From positions 448,232 through 512,231 of the forward strand of contig CATQJL010000326.1 in NCBI GenBank assembly GCA_958299035.1: a DNA stretch of 64,000 bases. Direction: 5' to 3'. This document shows positions 1 to 10,908 of this stretch, piece by piece (position 1 is the stretch's first letter; each line of letters starts with the position of its first letter). The notes under the pieces were generated by a model, which was not told the origin of the DNA, did not search any database, and saw only the letters and a list, made by a program, of their open reading frames with translations. This DNA comes from Cylicocyclus nassatus. Lineage: Eukaryota; Nematoda; Chromadorea; Rhabditida; Strongylidae. Made by a program: the position numbers and the translations under genes.

Positions 1-910
1 GTATGTCTGTCTGTCTGTCTGTGTGTGTGTACGTATGTTCCGAATAGAAAATTCCATTTCTGAACCGATCCGGACCAAACTTGGCACACATACGCTACGG
101 GCCCCGGCGGGTGTCATAGGCTACTTTTCGTCATCGATCGATATCGATTTTATCGATTTTTATCGATTTCTTTGCTGAGTTCACCTACGGGGCTGGGAGT
201 TGGCACAGGGGGGTAATCGAGCATGGGGATTCCGAATACAATATTGGTTTTCGGGATTATCGATTACTTTTATCGATTTTATCGATTTTTTTGCAAAGTT
301 TGAGCTAGGGGGCTGGGAGTTGGCACAGGGGGGTAATCGAGCATGCTGATCATCCCCAAGGGGGTGATCAGCATGCTCGATTACACCCCTGTGCCAAATT
401 CCATCCCCCTAGCTCAAATTTTGCAAAATCGATAAAATCGATAGAGGTAATGGATAATTCCAAAAACTAATATTGTATTCGTAATCTGCATGCTCGATTA
501 CCCCCCTGTGCAAACTCCCAGCCCCGCAGGTCAAACTTTACAAAAAAATCGATAAAATCGATAAAAGTAATGGACGATCCTGAAAACTAATATTGTGTTC
601 GTAATCAGCATGTTCGATTACCCCCCTGTGCAAAATCCCAGCCTCGCATGTCAAAATTTACAAAAAAGCGATAAAATCAGTAAAAGTAATCGATAATTCT
701 GAAAACTAATATTGTATTCGGAATCCCCATGCTCACTTCCCCCCTGTGCCAACTCCTAGCCCTGTAGGTGAACTCTGCAAAAAAATCGATAAAAATCGGT
801 AAAATCGACATCGATCGATAACGAAAAGTGGACTGTGACACCCACCGGGGCCCGAAGTGTATGTGTGCCAAGTTTGGTCCGGATACGGCGGAGCCGGGTA
901 AGCCAGCTAG
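1..910 (+). mobile_element. Nonautonomous Helitron, 5' end outside window
   Basis: The right end reads CGGCGGAGCCG, GGTAAGCCAG, then CTAG before T. That is a short GC-rich hairpin about 10 nt upstream of CTRR, the Helitron 3' signature. The visible left part is a GTCT microsatellite followed by a conserved block (TTCCGAATAGAAAATTCC). The interior consists of units of about 120 bp rich in ATCGAT, which invert around a palindrome near 345-375 (gatcatccccaagggggtgatc region). There is no coding capacity. Ten relatives occur in the window. Confidence 0.8.
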
Positions 911-946
911 TAACTTGATAAAGATGCTTTGACCTTTGACCCTTGA

Positions 947-1301
947 AGCCACCGACCACCCTAAGTTGAGGATCTTGAGCGTTTGGCAGCATATGATAGT
1001 AGGGCTCCTATCAAGCCAATGCCCAAGTCGCAGTGCAAAATGTCGCTTCGGAAGCGAGAAAATCGCTCCGGAATAACGAAGACGCACGAGGACCCCCATC
1101 CATGCCCGCCCTTTCCCATCCATGCCCGCTCATTTGTGCATGCCCATCCAATCACCGTTCCGGAAAGCCGGCCTTGGATTCTCCGGAACGGGGCTTGTCG
1201 GGGTTTTCGCAGATTCTCGACTTCATATTCGGAATCAGGGACATGAGAAGGCCCTGAAACGAGAAAAACCTCGAGAACGAGAATCTGGGTGAAAGGTGCC
1301 T
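947..1301. mobile_element. TTAA-target MITE (AGGCACC family)
   Basis: The left end AGCCACCGACCACCC mirrors the right end GGGTGAAAGGTGCCT. The flanks are TTGA (943-946) and TCAA (1302-1305), both one step from TTAA. Clearer copies lie at 9105-9484 and 43817-44177. A TTAA target suggests a piggyBac- or Kolobok-mobilised element; no transposase is present. Confidence 0.65.
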
Positions 1302-1565
1302 TCAAAGGATTCTCAAACCAAGATATGGTTGTCGAGATTTCTGCAAATTAAGCCTTTTCGTCCTTGTATTACTCAGTGCGGGTCGAAAATCGGCTAAAAT
1401 GCACGAAAACCCCGTTATTTGAAAGCCCCGTAGATGAATGCGGACGAGTTTTCCTTCTCAGCCTAGCCTTCGCTGTGGCAGCAACCACCACGGAGGTGAA
1501 CGCCAAGTGGAGGGACATGTTGAAACAACCGTAAGCGAGAGTACTCTGCGTTGATACCACTGCTT

Positions 1566-2065
1566 NNNNNNNNNNNNNNNNNNNNNNNNNNNNNNNNNNN
1601 NNNNNNNNNNNNNNNNNNNNNNNNNNNNNNNNNNNNNNNNNNNNNNNNNNNNNNNNNNNNNNNNNNNNNNNNNNNNNNNNNNNNNNNNNNNNNNNNNNNN
1701 NNNNNNNNNNNNNNNNNNNNNNNNNNNNNNNNNNNNNNNNNNNNNNNNNNNNNNNNNNNNNNNNNNNNNNNNNNNNNNNNNNNNNNNNNNNNNNNNNNNN
1801 NNNNNNNNNNNNNNNNNNNNNNNNNNNNNNNNNNNNNNNNNNNNNNNNNNNNNNNNNNNNNNNNNNNNNNNNNNNNNNNNNNNNNNNNNNNNNNNNNNNN
1901 NNNNNNNNNNNNNNNNNNNNNNNNNNNNNNNNNNNNNNNNNNNNNNNNNNNNNNNNNNNNNNNNNNNNNNNNNNNNNNNNNNNNNNNNNNNNNNNNNNNN
2001 NNNNNNNNNNNNNNNNNNNNNNNNNNNNNNNNNNNNNNNNNNNNNNNNNNNNNNNNNNNNNNNNN
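1566..2065. other. Assembly gap (500 N)
   Basis: This is a run of exactly 500 N, a typical scaffold gap of unknown true length. Any reading frame crossing it is meaningless. Confidence 1.
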
Positions 2066-2174
2066 ATGTACTGCTCCTACAAAGGAATTCGCGAATGCGC
2101 AGCTTTTCTGTATCCTGTGGTTTTTTTTCAACGTTTGCTTTTGTGGTACTTTGCTTCCTCAAATTCGGCACATG

Positions 2175-3770
2175 ATTTCAGAGGTATCGATTGGACGAAC
2201 CCCAATGGGGATCCCTTCCTTTCTCCTCCCCGTATGCACGAATGTAGCTCAACAACGCGGGAGAGGGGATCGACATTCCTTACAGCGGAGTAGGGGTTCG
2301 ACGGTGTAGATCGTGCCAAAGAAGCGAATATTCTTGTTTCAATCAGTCATTACAAAGCATTTTGTTCAATTTGATGTAAGATTTCCTTTGAAAGCCGGGT
2401 TTCTCTCTCAGCGGCGCCTGTAGCTCGCAATTTTGTTTATCTCTTCTATATTCGCTTCTCGCAAAGAACTACGCGCATATATTTGCTAATTTCAAATGTC
2501 TATAGGAGATACTGATCATTCAAGAGTTTTGAGCGTTTTTCGTGTAGCGTGATAGTTTTATCCATATAGGCTGATTGAACACATTGTAACTACCACATTA
2601 TGTGATATGCTGCCTTTATCTTGTTATTCTAACATGGATGGCTTTAAAATACCCAAAAATCAGCAGATTTGCCAATTTCTAAGTAGAGATCCCAAGGGAA
2701 TGATCCCTTCCCCAGCGTTCCCCTCTTGCATAGCAGGAATGGCCGCTGGGGATCATTCCCCGGGGTAATGAACGATACGTTGCTAATAGCTACAGCCATC
2801 CGAGATCTGGTACGATTTGCAGCTACTATTTGTAGAAGTGCTGGTTTGAATTTCCGCGCGGTTCCCCTCCCTTCTCGGCAACAAAACGTCCTCCACTCAT
2901 TTTCCTGCAGCGGTATCTTAAAGGCAGCGGCTTGGCAGATTGACCTACCTCAGATTTTGACACAAATGGATAGGAGGCCCTCGAAGTGAACCAAAACATC
3001 TACTCCGCGCCGAAAATGTGAACTCTGCAAGCCAGGGGGCGGCCCAATTACCGCTCCCCTTCCTCCTTTCGCTCCCCTAACACCTTGTTCGGACGAGTAT
3101 TCTCCGCTAGACGGCGTGGGACCCCCCAACCGCTCTCCCGCATTGTGCATGCTATACAAAGCCAAAATTACAGGCAGCAGGGTCTTCGTGCCAGGGCCTC
3201 TCGACTCTCCTTCGAAAATTCTCGTCCGAGCTGCCTTTTGGAAATTGAAAAAAAAAACGCCCCGAAAAGGCCTTTTCACCCCTTTTAAAGCTCAGATTCG
3301 GGATCTACGGGCCAAAACATCGAGAAGGCCCAAAACATGCAAAAAGATGGAAATGCAAAATCTGCCGGGACGCTGCCTTTAAGTGGTATAGAATCCGCGA
3401 TAATAGAGGCGAATGTGGACAGAATCAGCGATCACAACAGAATGTGCCATATCGGGTGTGGAAAATAATATTTTTGGCAGCCGCGTGCATTCACGGCAGA
3501 CGCACAATCTGCAACGCCTAAATTACTGCCGATGACGAAATGAAGATGACTTACGGCCAAAAGATGAGAACAGAGAAGTATTCATCATAGAACAGCGAAA
3601 ACAGATTTCCCCTCTCATGCATAAGGTGGTTCACTTCCCCTCCCCGCCGGGGATCCCTTCTCCGATACTGCTTACATGCATACGAAGGCTCGCTTGGGGA
3701 GGGGAGGGGAGCCCCAGCGGAGATCTTTTCAATAGTAAAACGCACATCCCCTCCCCGCGGGTACGGGCCT
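2175..3770. mobile_element. AAGGCCC-ended repeat, copy 1 (left part lost near gap)
   Basis: The sequence from about 2175 is homologous, in order, to 30545-33096: the ATCGACAT/GGGGTTCGA block, the AGTAGAGATCC block with TTCCCCAGCGTTCCCC, and the final block ending CCGCGGGTACGGGCC. The right terminus matches the family end GGGCCTT. The left terminus is not visible because of the gap. A TTAA MITE (2922-3378) interrupts it. It is noncoding and rich in CCCC(G/A)C palindromes. Confidence 0.65.
2922..3378. mobile_element. TTAA-target MITE (AGGCAGCG family)
   Basis: The element is flanked by perfect TTAA at 2918-2921 and 3379-3382. Its ends AGGCAGCGGCTTGGCAGAT and ATCTGCCGGGACGCTGCCT are inverted. 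The host repeat aligns on both sides with the uninterrupted copy near 32.6 kb, so this is a clean insertion. Confidence 0.8.
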
Positions 3771-3854
3771 AGGTGTCATAGCGAATTGTACAAACGCTTT
3801 TTGATTGAGAGTTTTGTGCAGCATAGATGGGTCTCAGCAGTGATAAGCTTTTTG

Positions 3855-4565
3855 GGTACTTTTCCGTTATCCGGACCCATTTTTTCAAAAGGCTCTCAAA
3901 TTACAAGTTTTTTAATCTAAGAATAATTTTTCATAGATGCTACGAGGACTGCCTCCTTGCCACGTGTCACGAAAAAATCGACAGGTCAGTTTTGACATGT
4001 TTCTTTCGAAATCATTTCCGGTGAGATAAAAGAGAATTTGGATTACTCTAAAGGTGTCCAACTGTTTTACATAAGCACAAAGCAATCGTGAACTTATTCT
4101 AGAACATCTTGCTTGCTTTCGACAGCAATTCAAATGCGTATTTCTCTTCAAACCCTTTTCTCGATGCGAATTTAGCCGAAAAGACAGCAAAAGATAGCTT
4201 GAAGTATCTGGCTGCCGCTTATTTCGCTCTTACATGACGGAATCCTAGCACACTTCTCTATCCTGAGCAAGTCTAATTTGTTCATCGATGACAGCACGTC
4301 GTTATTATTGTGATAATGTTCACTTTGAAACTGTTTGGTCGAAGTGGGGTCAAGATTAACCAAAAACAGATTTAACTTACATCGCTATGATAGGGTAACA
4401 CAAATTCTTGGTAAAACCTGCTAAACATGTAGATGACATGTCAAATTTTTTTGACACGTGGCAGAGGGTTGACACTCCTTTGAGAGAAGCTGAGACAAAA
4501 AATGGTACAAGGATAAAAGCAATATCCTTCTTTGAAAAAATGGGTCCGGATAACGGAAAAGTACC
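3855..4565. mobile_element. TIR element with 8-bp duplication (hAT-type target)
   Basis: The terminal inverted repeats are about 33 bp, starting GGTACTTTTCCGTTATCCGG and ending in its complement. Direct duplicates GCTTTTTG lie at 3847-3854 and 4566-4573. An 8-bp target duplication is typical of hAT-mobilised elements. The interior is AT-rich and noncoding. Confidence 0.8.
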
Positions 4566-4851
4566 GCTTTTTGTAGCACAAGACTTCGCAATCGTCGTGC
4601 ATATTTTTTGAAGAAAATCCAACCATTTCATGGATTTAGAGCAAGGAGAGCGAAAGGAGAGAATTTTATGTTTTAGTGACTTGTTTTTAAAGCCATGGAA
4701 CATCAGGAATTAGAAGAATTGGGCTTTCACATATCGCAAAAAGTTTGAGAGAAAAATTATATTTCTCTAAGAAGCAGCTTATTCAAGAAGTTGAGAAAAC
4801 GTGCATTGATCAAGAACAACATGATATCATTCAGAAAAGTTATATATTATA

Positions 4852-5328
4852 CTAGCTGCCTTACCCGGCTCCGCCCGGCCTTTTCAAGACACTGTAATAA
4901 AGGTTTAAAAGATAAGCGTATGATCCCTATCCCTGTACAACCTCCCTGTGTCCACTTCCACATGCCAATTCCCTATTCTTGCTGTTTTAGTAATCAGCAT
5001 GCTCACTTATGTGCCAATTCCCCGCCCGTAGCTCGAACTTGGCAAAGAAAAATCGCTAAAATCAATAGAAGTATTCAATAGTTCTAAAAACTGATATTTC
5101 GCAATCAGAATGCTCACCTACCCCTTGTGCTAAAAACAGCCCCGCAGATGGAACTATGCAAAAATTCAATGAAAAACGATGAAATCGTCCACACACATAC
5201 ACACATACACACATACATACACACATACACACACATACACACATACATACACACATACACACATACACAGACATACACGCACATACACACACATACATAC
5301 ACATACACACACAGCTTTATATATAAGA
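4852..5328 (-). mobile_element. Nonautonomous Helitron
   Basis: In reverse orientation it starts TCTTATATATAAAGCTG and ends with the GC-rich hairpin, GGTAAGGCAG and CTAG. The left microsatellite is expanded here as (ACACAT)n at 5190-5312. Long cysteine/valine reading frames across that tract are artefacts of the repeat. Confidence 0.75.
5190..5312. repeat. (ACACAT)n microsatellite
   Basis: An interrupted CA/CATA hexanucleotide tract within the Helitron 5' microsatellite zone. Confidence 0.95.
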
Positions 5329-5482
5329 CTGGGCCGGCCCATTTAGGGTTCTGGTAACCAGCGATAATTTAACCTTGATCAAAAATGAAAGAAAGTTATA
5401 CTGTTTCCGATCATAATATAATTTGATAAGCCAAGAGTAGTCGCAAGTCACATACCTAATAACGAAATTGATACCCAGACAA

Positions 5483-5949
5483 TCTTATATATAAAGCTGA
5501 AAGTCGTTCGTCTGTATGTCTGTGTGTACGTAGTGTGGAAAAGAAATTTTTATTTCTGAACCGATTTGTACCAAACTTGGCATACATATACTTCGGGGTG
5601 GGGAGCGTGTCATAGGCTCTTTTTGTTATCGATTGTTCCAAATTTTTTGCAAAGTTCGAGCTACGGGCTGGGAGTTGGCACGGAGGAGTAAGTGAGCAAG
5701 CTGATTACAAATACAATGTTAGCTTTTGGATTTATCAAGCCTTTATCGATTTTATAAATTTTTTGTCAAGTTAGAGCTACGGGCTGGGAGTTGGCACAAG
5801 GAGGTAAGTGAGCGTGCTGATTACTAACACAGCGGAATTAGGGAACTGACATGTAGAAACGGGCACAGGAAAAGCTTGTACAGGAATAGGAATGGGACCT
5901 TTATCACAAACATTTGACAGGGCCGAGTGGAGCCGGGTAAGCCAGATAG
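5483..5949 (+). mobile_element. Nonautonomous Helitron
   Basis: It starts TCTTATATATAAAGCTG after A and ends GAGCCGGGTAAGCCAGATAG before T; the usual CTAG is ATAG here. It has a short GTCT/GTGT stretch and ATCGAT-poor interior units (GGGCTGGGAGTTGGCAC). Confidence 0.75.
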
Positions 5950-7688
5950 TGAGGAATAAAGGCAGAAAAAAGTCTTACCGCATGCGCCAACATCCCCGCT
6001 GGGGAGGGGATCGCAGCTTGAAGGAAAGCTTCGTATTCTGAAGCTCCAGATATTTGGATTTTAAGCTGTCTACCTATCAGTGAGTATTCCCATCATCCTC
6101 CGCTATGAACATATTGAACAGAAGCGAGAAGCTACACAAGCCACACTTTCCAACTTTTTGTATGATCCGCTAGTGATCCCCGGGGAGCGACCGTACTCTT
6201 CGAAGTCATTTTTCTTTCTTCAAAGTTAGCGAAAACATTCCGAAGTTGTAACCATCATCTAACCCAGCAGTGCTAAGCACGTTGCTGATAAGAACAAATG
6301 ATGTTTTGGAGTCATGAAATTTTCGATGAACCAAGGTTGAAAGGTGGAGTTTATCGGAAACTAGCTGGCTTCCCGGCTCCGCCGTATCCGTACCAAACTT
6401 GGCACACATACACTTCGGGCCCCGGGGGTGTCACAGTCCACTTTTCGTTATCGATCGATATCGATTTTACCGATTTTTATCGATTTTTTGCAGAGTTCAC
6501 CTACAGGGCTAGGAGTTGGCACAGGGGGGGAAGTGAGCATGGGGATTCCGAACACAATATTAGTTTTCAGAATTATCGATTACTTTTATTGATTTTATCG
6601 ATTTTTTGAAAATTTGAGCTAGGGGGCTGGAATTTTGCACAGGGGGGTAATCGAGCATGCTGATTACGAACACAATATTAGTTTTCAGGATCGTCCATTA
6701 CTTTTATCGATTTTATCGATTTTTTTGTAAAGTTTGACCTGCGGGGCTGGGAGTTTGCACAGGGGGGGGGGGTAATCGAGCATGCAGATTACGAATACAA
6801 TATTAGTTTTCAGGATCGTCCATTACTTTTATCGATTTTATCGATTTTTTTAAAATTTGAGCTAGGGGGCTGGAATTTGGCACAGGGGTGTAATCGAGCA
6901 TGCTGATCACCCCCCTTGGGGATGATCAGCATGCTCGATTACCCCCCTGTGCCAACTCCCAGCCCCCAAGCTCAAACTTCGCAAAAAAATCGATAAAATC
7001 GATAAAAGTAATCGATAATCCCGAAAACCAATATTGTATTCGGAATCCCCATGCTCGATTACCCCCCTGTGCCAACTCCCAGCCCCGTAGCTCAAACTTT
7101 GCAAAAAAATCGATAAAATCGATAAAAGTAATCGATAATCCTGAAAACCAATATTGTATTCGGAATCCCCATGATCGATTACCCCCCTGTGCCAACTCCC
7201 AGCCCCGTAGGTGAACTCAGCAAAAAAATCGATAAAAATCGATAAAATCGATATCGATCGATGACGAAAAGTAGCCTATGACACCCGCCGGGGCCCGTAG
7301 CGTATGTGTGCCAAGGTTGGTCCGGATCGGTTCAAAAATGGAATTTTCTATTCGGAACATACGTACATACAGACATACATACATACATACAGACAAACAG
7401 ACATTCAGCTTTATATACTCAGATAATCGCCGGGGGCAGGCGGTCCGCAAACTCGCGCTTTTCTGCAGGCGGTCAGCAGAATTTTGGGGGGTGGCCAAAC
7501 CTTCAGCGGGCGGTACTTTCGTCTTCTGCCAGCGGGCAGCAATACAAAATTTCCTGCAAGCGCTCCGCAAATAATTTCTTTCAGCGAGCGCTGGCCAAAT
7601 TTTCAGCAAAGCGCTCGGACTCTTTTTAGGCATTTTCGGGCGTACGTCGAGCGCAGGTAAGACTCTGTGTGGCAGAGGTGTCACCGTT

Positions 7689-8266
7689 CTCAGATAACCG
7701 CCGGGGGCAGGCGGCCATGCGAATTTTGAGCAAGCGCGCACCGGAAAAATAGTTCGTTGATTTTTTGCGGCCCGCTTGCAGAAATTTGGAAGAAAGTTGG
7801 CAAAATTAAAGACGAATGCTTGAAGAACAATCGCGGTTTCTTTATGGATTAGCTGCGGCGCAGTGGCCGCATTCTCGCGGACTTTCCGCGAGAATATGCA
7901 AAAATTTCGAGGGCCGCACGTTCCTTTGTGGAGGACCGCGCAACCCCCAGGTACTTTCCGCTGAGAGAAAGTACCTCAAACTTGAGTAATTAAACCAACG
8001 GTGACACCTCTGCCACACAGAGTCTTACCTGCGCTCGACGTACGCCCGAAAATACCTAAAAAGAGTCCGAGCGCTTGCTGAAAGTTTGGCCAGCGCTCGC
8101 TGGAAGATATTATTTGACGAGCGCTCGCAGAAAATTCTGTATTGCTGCCCGCTGGCAGAACGCGGAAGTACCGCCCGCTGAAGGTTTGGCCACGCCCCAA
8201 AATTCTGCTGACCGCCTGCAGAAAAGCGCGAGTTTGCGGACCGCCTGCCCCCGGCGATTATCTGAG
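7689..8266 (-). mobile_element. SL element copy B, nested in copy A
   Basis: A complete 578-bp copy in reverse orientation, starting CTCAGATAACCGCCGGGGGC and ending GGCGATTATCTGAG. It lies inside copy A directly before A's SL exon. GTT is on both sides, so either a 3-bp duplication or a 2-bp duplication plus drift. It is nearly identical to copy F at 41055-41632, which suggests recent amplification. Confidence 0.88.
7871..7996 (-). ncRNA. Spliced-leader (SL1-like) RNA gene, copy B
   Basis: Read on the minus strand from 7996, the first 16 bases are GGTTTAATTACTCAAG, followed by TTTGAG and then GT. Nematode SL1 differs only at base 12 (C in SL1, T here), so 21 of 22 match. Then come stem-loop 1 (GGTACTTTC pairing with GAAAGTACC) and stem-loop 2. 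In this copy the bases closing stem-loop 2 differ from copies A and E (GGGGG for GAGGG). An AAATTTTTGCA Sm-type site and an 11-bp 3' hairpin (ATTCTCGCGGA/TCCGCGAGAAT) follow. The length is 126 nt, slightly longer than the roughly 100-110 nt of known nematode SL RNAs. Whether it is transcribed is unknown. Confidence 0.75.
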
Positions 8267-8269
8267 GTT

Positions 8270-8395
8270 GGTTTAGTTACTCAAGTTTGAGGTACTTTCT
8301 CTCAGCGGAAAGTACCTGAGGGTTGAGCGGTCCTCCACAAAGGACCGTGCGGCCCTCGAAATTTTTGCATATTCTCGCGGAAAGTCCGCGAGAAT
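8270..8395 (+). ncRNA. Spliced-leader (SL1-like) RNA gene, copy A
   Basis: The exon at 8270-8291 begins GGTTTAGTTACTCAAG and has two differences from SL1 (base 7 A to G, base 12 C to T). GT follows at 8292. All three stem-loops are intact, including the 11-bp terminal hairpin, and the Sm-type site ATTTTTG lies just 5' of it. Nested copy B is inserted three bases upstream, so the original promoter is displaced by about 580 bp. This copy is therefore probably silent unless B supplies a promoter. Confidence 0.72.
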
Positions 8396-8704
8396 GCGGC
8401 CACTGCGCCGCAGCTAATCCATGAAGAAACCGCGATTGTTCTTCAAGCATTCGTCTTTAATTTCGCCAACTTTCTTCCAAATTTCTGCAAGCGGGCGGCA
8501 AAAAATCAACGAACTATTTTTCCGGTGCGCGCCTGCCCATAAATCGCATCGCCGCTTGCCCCCGGCGATTATCTGAGTATATGATTTCGATATTTCAGAA
8601 ACTTGTTTGTTCTCATCAGCAATATGCCTAGCACTATTAGGTTAAATAAGCAGTGCAACTTTGAAATGTTTCCATTGAGTTTGGAGAAAGAGAAATGACT
8701 TTGA

Positions 8705-9100
8705 AGGCAGCATCCGGGCAAAAGTCGATTTCTAGAAAATCCACTTACCGGGGGTTATCCGCAATGCTAACTCCAAAAATCCACGATAGAAGGCCGAAAA
8801 CGGCGAAAACATGCGTCTTCCAGAGCCTTACAATTTGAAATATGACCCCGCCATGCTGAGACGCAGAGTCACTGCGGGACCCTACGAGTTTGACTGTGGC
8901 GGCATGCATACTCAGCGCATAGTAGGAACTCGAATAAGTCGGAGGGCCCCGCCCCAAGGCGTAACTTTCTCCATTTTCTAGTCGTTTTTTTGCTTCTGGT
9001 CGAGCGTTATGACCTCGCACTTGCGCGATGTTGTGTTTGAGGAGGGTCACTTTCGCATGGCACTGAAATCCCAGAATCCCAACTTGCCCGGACACTGCCT
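8705..9100. mobile_element. TTAA-target MITE (AGGCAGTGTCC family)
   Basis: It starts AGGCAGCATCCGGGCAAAAG after TTGA and ends CTTGCCCGGACACTGCCT before TTAA (9101-9104). The subterminal sequence (AAAGTCGATTT, ACTTACC) matches the copies at 34945 and 54541. Confidence 0.75.
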
Positions 9101-9104
9101 TTAA

Positions 9105-9484
9105 AGGCACCGTCCACCCAGAGTGGAGGTTCACGAGATTCGGTGGCACAATAATGTGGGCCCCCACACTAGGCCAACCCCCAAGGTTCCCTGCAAAAGA
9201 TTGCTTCCGGAGCGAGAAATCCGCTCCGAAAGGCCATAACTCCGGAGCTGGTCACTCCGCCCATTTTGCAGGTTTGGGGGGGGGGAGGGCTGCGGCGCTG
9301 ATATACGCCGCGCGTATAACAGCGCCGCAGCCCTGCGACTTGCACCTGCACCGTCCGCCAGGTTTTCCAAGAAGGGGATTTATAGGGGTTTCGTGATTTT
9401 TCGACTCCATATTGGAGATCAGGGCCTTCAGAAGGGCGTAAGCGACTAAAACGTGGAAGTCGAGAATTTGGGTGGACGGTGCCT
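9105..9484. mobile_element. TTAA-target MITE (AGGCACCGTCC family)
   Basis: The ends AGGCACCGTCCACCCA and TGGGTGGACGGTGCCT are inverted, with TTAA at 9101-9104 and 9485-9488. It abuts the preceding MITE and shares the single TTAA between them. The interior contains the palindromic GCTGCGGCGCTGATATACGC / GCGTATAACAGCGCCGCAGC core. Confidence 0.85.
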
Positions 9485-9713
9485 TTAAAGAATGAACGAT
9501 CGTTCCTGGAGATCATCAGGGGATCACATAAAAAGCTGAAAAAGGCTTGTACACCTTCTTGGCCCTGTTCTATGTGTTCGTGGTGAACGATAGTAGGAAC
9601 ACTTACGGGTAGGTAGACAACGTGAAATTCAAATACCTGGAGCTTCAAGACATAAAGCTTTTTTTAAGTTGCAATCCCCTCTCCAGCGGGGATGTTAATC
9701 CATGCGGCCCTTA

Positions 9714-10331
9714 CTGTGTACAGTATGCAAGGTTGAAGTTGCTAAAATTTCAGAGGTGTGACGCTGTTGAGCCCAGTTGAAAAGGGACATGTTCTCCTCA
9801 AATGTGGAGACGACTATTTCGAAGATCGCAAGTTCAGATATATCGTAGACATGATCTTCCTGCTGGCAGTGGCAAAGGAACGTAAACAGAATTTATGGTC
9901 CGCTTGGCTCCTTGCAGCATTTTCATCCGAAGAGATATTAATGGTACGAAAATCAAGCTTCGCCAAGAAAGACATGAATAGTTTGACGCGGAAACCTTGA
10001 AAGCCGTTTTGAAACTCGCATAAGACAACTGACCGACTAGACAGACTTTTTGTGCAACACCGACACTATTAAGAGCATGCGAAGATCGAAGGGTATTCTA
10101 TCAAGAGGTCATACAATGAACTTCATTGGATGAAGCATGCAAGCATTGCGCAGAACTATTGAGAGACAGTCTACCAAGGAACTACCCACTAGTCAGTAGC
10201 CGTTGGATACGCGTTCGAAGGAGGATGCTCTATGAAAAGAGATAACACTCGAGAAAGGGTAGCCACAAAAGTAGCCATCACGTTTGCAAGATTGCTTGCG
10301 GTGCTAGGAGAATGACGCACGTACAAACCTG
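9714..10331. other. No supported gene
   Basis: About 600 bp without recognisable repeat ends. The longest plus-strand open stretch (9758-10000) has no motif I recognise and no splice context that convinces me. It may be a decayed coding fragment. Confidence 0.4.
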
Positions 10332-10908
10332 CTCAGATAATCGCCGGGGGCAGGCGGCCCGCAAACTCGCGCTTTTCTGCAGGCGGTCAGCAGAATTTTG
10401 GGGCGTGGCCAAACCTTCAACGGGCGGCACTTTCTTTACGGTCGCATATTTTGCCGGCGGGCAACAATACAGCATTTTCTGCAAGCGCTCGGCAGATATT
10501 TTCTTTCAGCGAGCGCTGGCTAAACTTTCAGCAAGCACTAGGACTCTTTTAATGCAGTTTTGGGCATACGCCAAGTAAAGATGAGACTCTATGTGGCAGA
10601 GGTTCATCGATGGCTTAAGTACTCAAGTTTGAGGTACCTTCTTTCAGCGGAAGGTACCTACGGGTGTGCGGTCCTTCACAAAGGGCCGTGCGGCCCTCAA
10701 TATTTTTGCATATTCTCGCGGAAAGTCCGCCCACTGCGCCGCAACCAATCTATAGAAAAACCACGATACTTCTCCAAGCATTCCTCTAGAAATTGGCCAA
10801 CATTCTTTCAAATTTCTGCAAGCAGACCGCATGAAATTAGCGAACTATTTTTCCGGTGCTCGCTTGCTCAAAATTCGCATGGCCGCCTGCCCCCGGCGAT
10901 TGTCTGAG
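10332..10908 (+). mobile_element. SL element copy C
   Basis: Complete termini (CTCAGATAATCGCCGGGGGC; GGCGATTGTCTGAG) with TG on each side as the 2-bp duplication. The length, 577 bp, equals copies B and F. Confidence 0.88.
10612..10730 (+). ncRNA. Degenerate SL1-like RNA gene, copy C
   Basis: The exon begins GGCTTAAGTACTCAAG and keeps TTTGAG|GT. Stem-loop 1 is GGTACCTTC pairing with GAAGGTACC. Relative to copies A, B and E, one T-A pair is replaced by C-G on both sides, so pairing is maintained. The Sm-type site TATTTTTGCA is present. The terminal hairpin is damaged: the 3' strand stops after GTCCGC. Confidence 0.55.

Larger units (their letters stand above)
7418..8577 (+). mobile_element. 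SL element copy A (contains nested copy B)
   Basis: The terminal inverted repeats are CTCAGATAATCGCCGGGGGC and its complement at 8577, with TA on both sides as a 2-bp target duplication. Removing nested copy B leaves about 580 bp. The left 370 bp holds several degenerate GCAAGCGCTCGG/CAGCGAGCGCTGG motifs. Then come the SL RNA-like unit (8270-8395) and a 3' flank ending GGCGATTATCTGAG. There is no transposase, so the element is nonautonomous, and its superfamily is unassigned. Confidence 0.85.
6361..8584 (-). mobile_element. Nonautonomous Helitron interrupted by SL elements
   Basis: CTAGCTGGCTTCCCGGCTCC follows A at 6361. The microsatellite end ACATTCAGCTTTATATA stops at 7417, where the SL element begins. 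The last bases (TATATGA) resume after 8577. The interior has repeated 110-120 bp units (GGGCTGGGAGTTGGCACAG, ATCGATTTTATCGAT) that reverse polarity around 6900-6925. Confidence 0.75.
5975..9713. mobile_element. Large foldback element (CATCCCCGC ends), multiply interrupted
   Basis: The left arm begins near ACCGCATGCGCCAACATCCC. The right arm ends near GGGATGTTAATCCATGCGGC, in inverted orientation. The inner arm sequences (CTGAAGCTCCAGATATTTGG on the left, its complement near 9630) continue the inverted repeat. An uninterrupted relative lies at 15398-16387. Helitron 6361-8584 and two TTAA MITEs (8705-9484) account for the extra 3 kb. Confidence 0.7.

Noticed and set aside
1458..2309. Long open frames over 1566-2065
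   Set aside because: They run through 500 N; no coding information.
5062..5357. Cysteine/valine/threonine/histidine-rich frames
   Set aside because: Translations of a CA/CATA microsatellite.
7217..8290. Repeated frames such as CPRRLSE or PAPGDYLR across the CTCAG elements
   Set aside because: They are readings of the terminal inverted repeat and interior of a noncoding element in several frames; no transposase motif.
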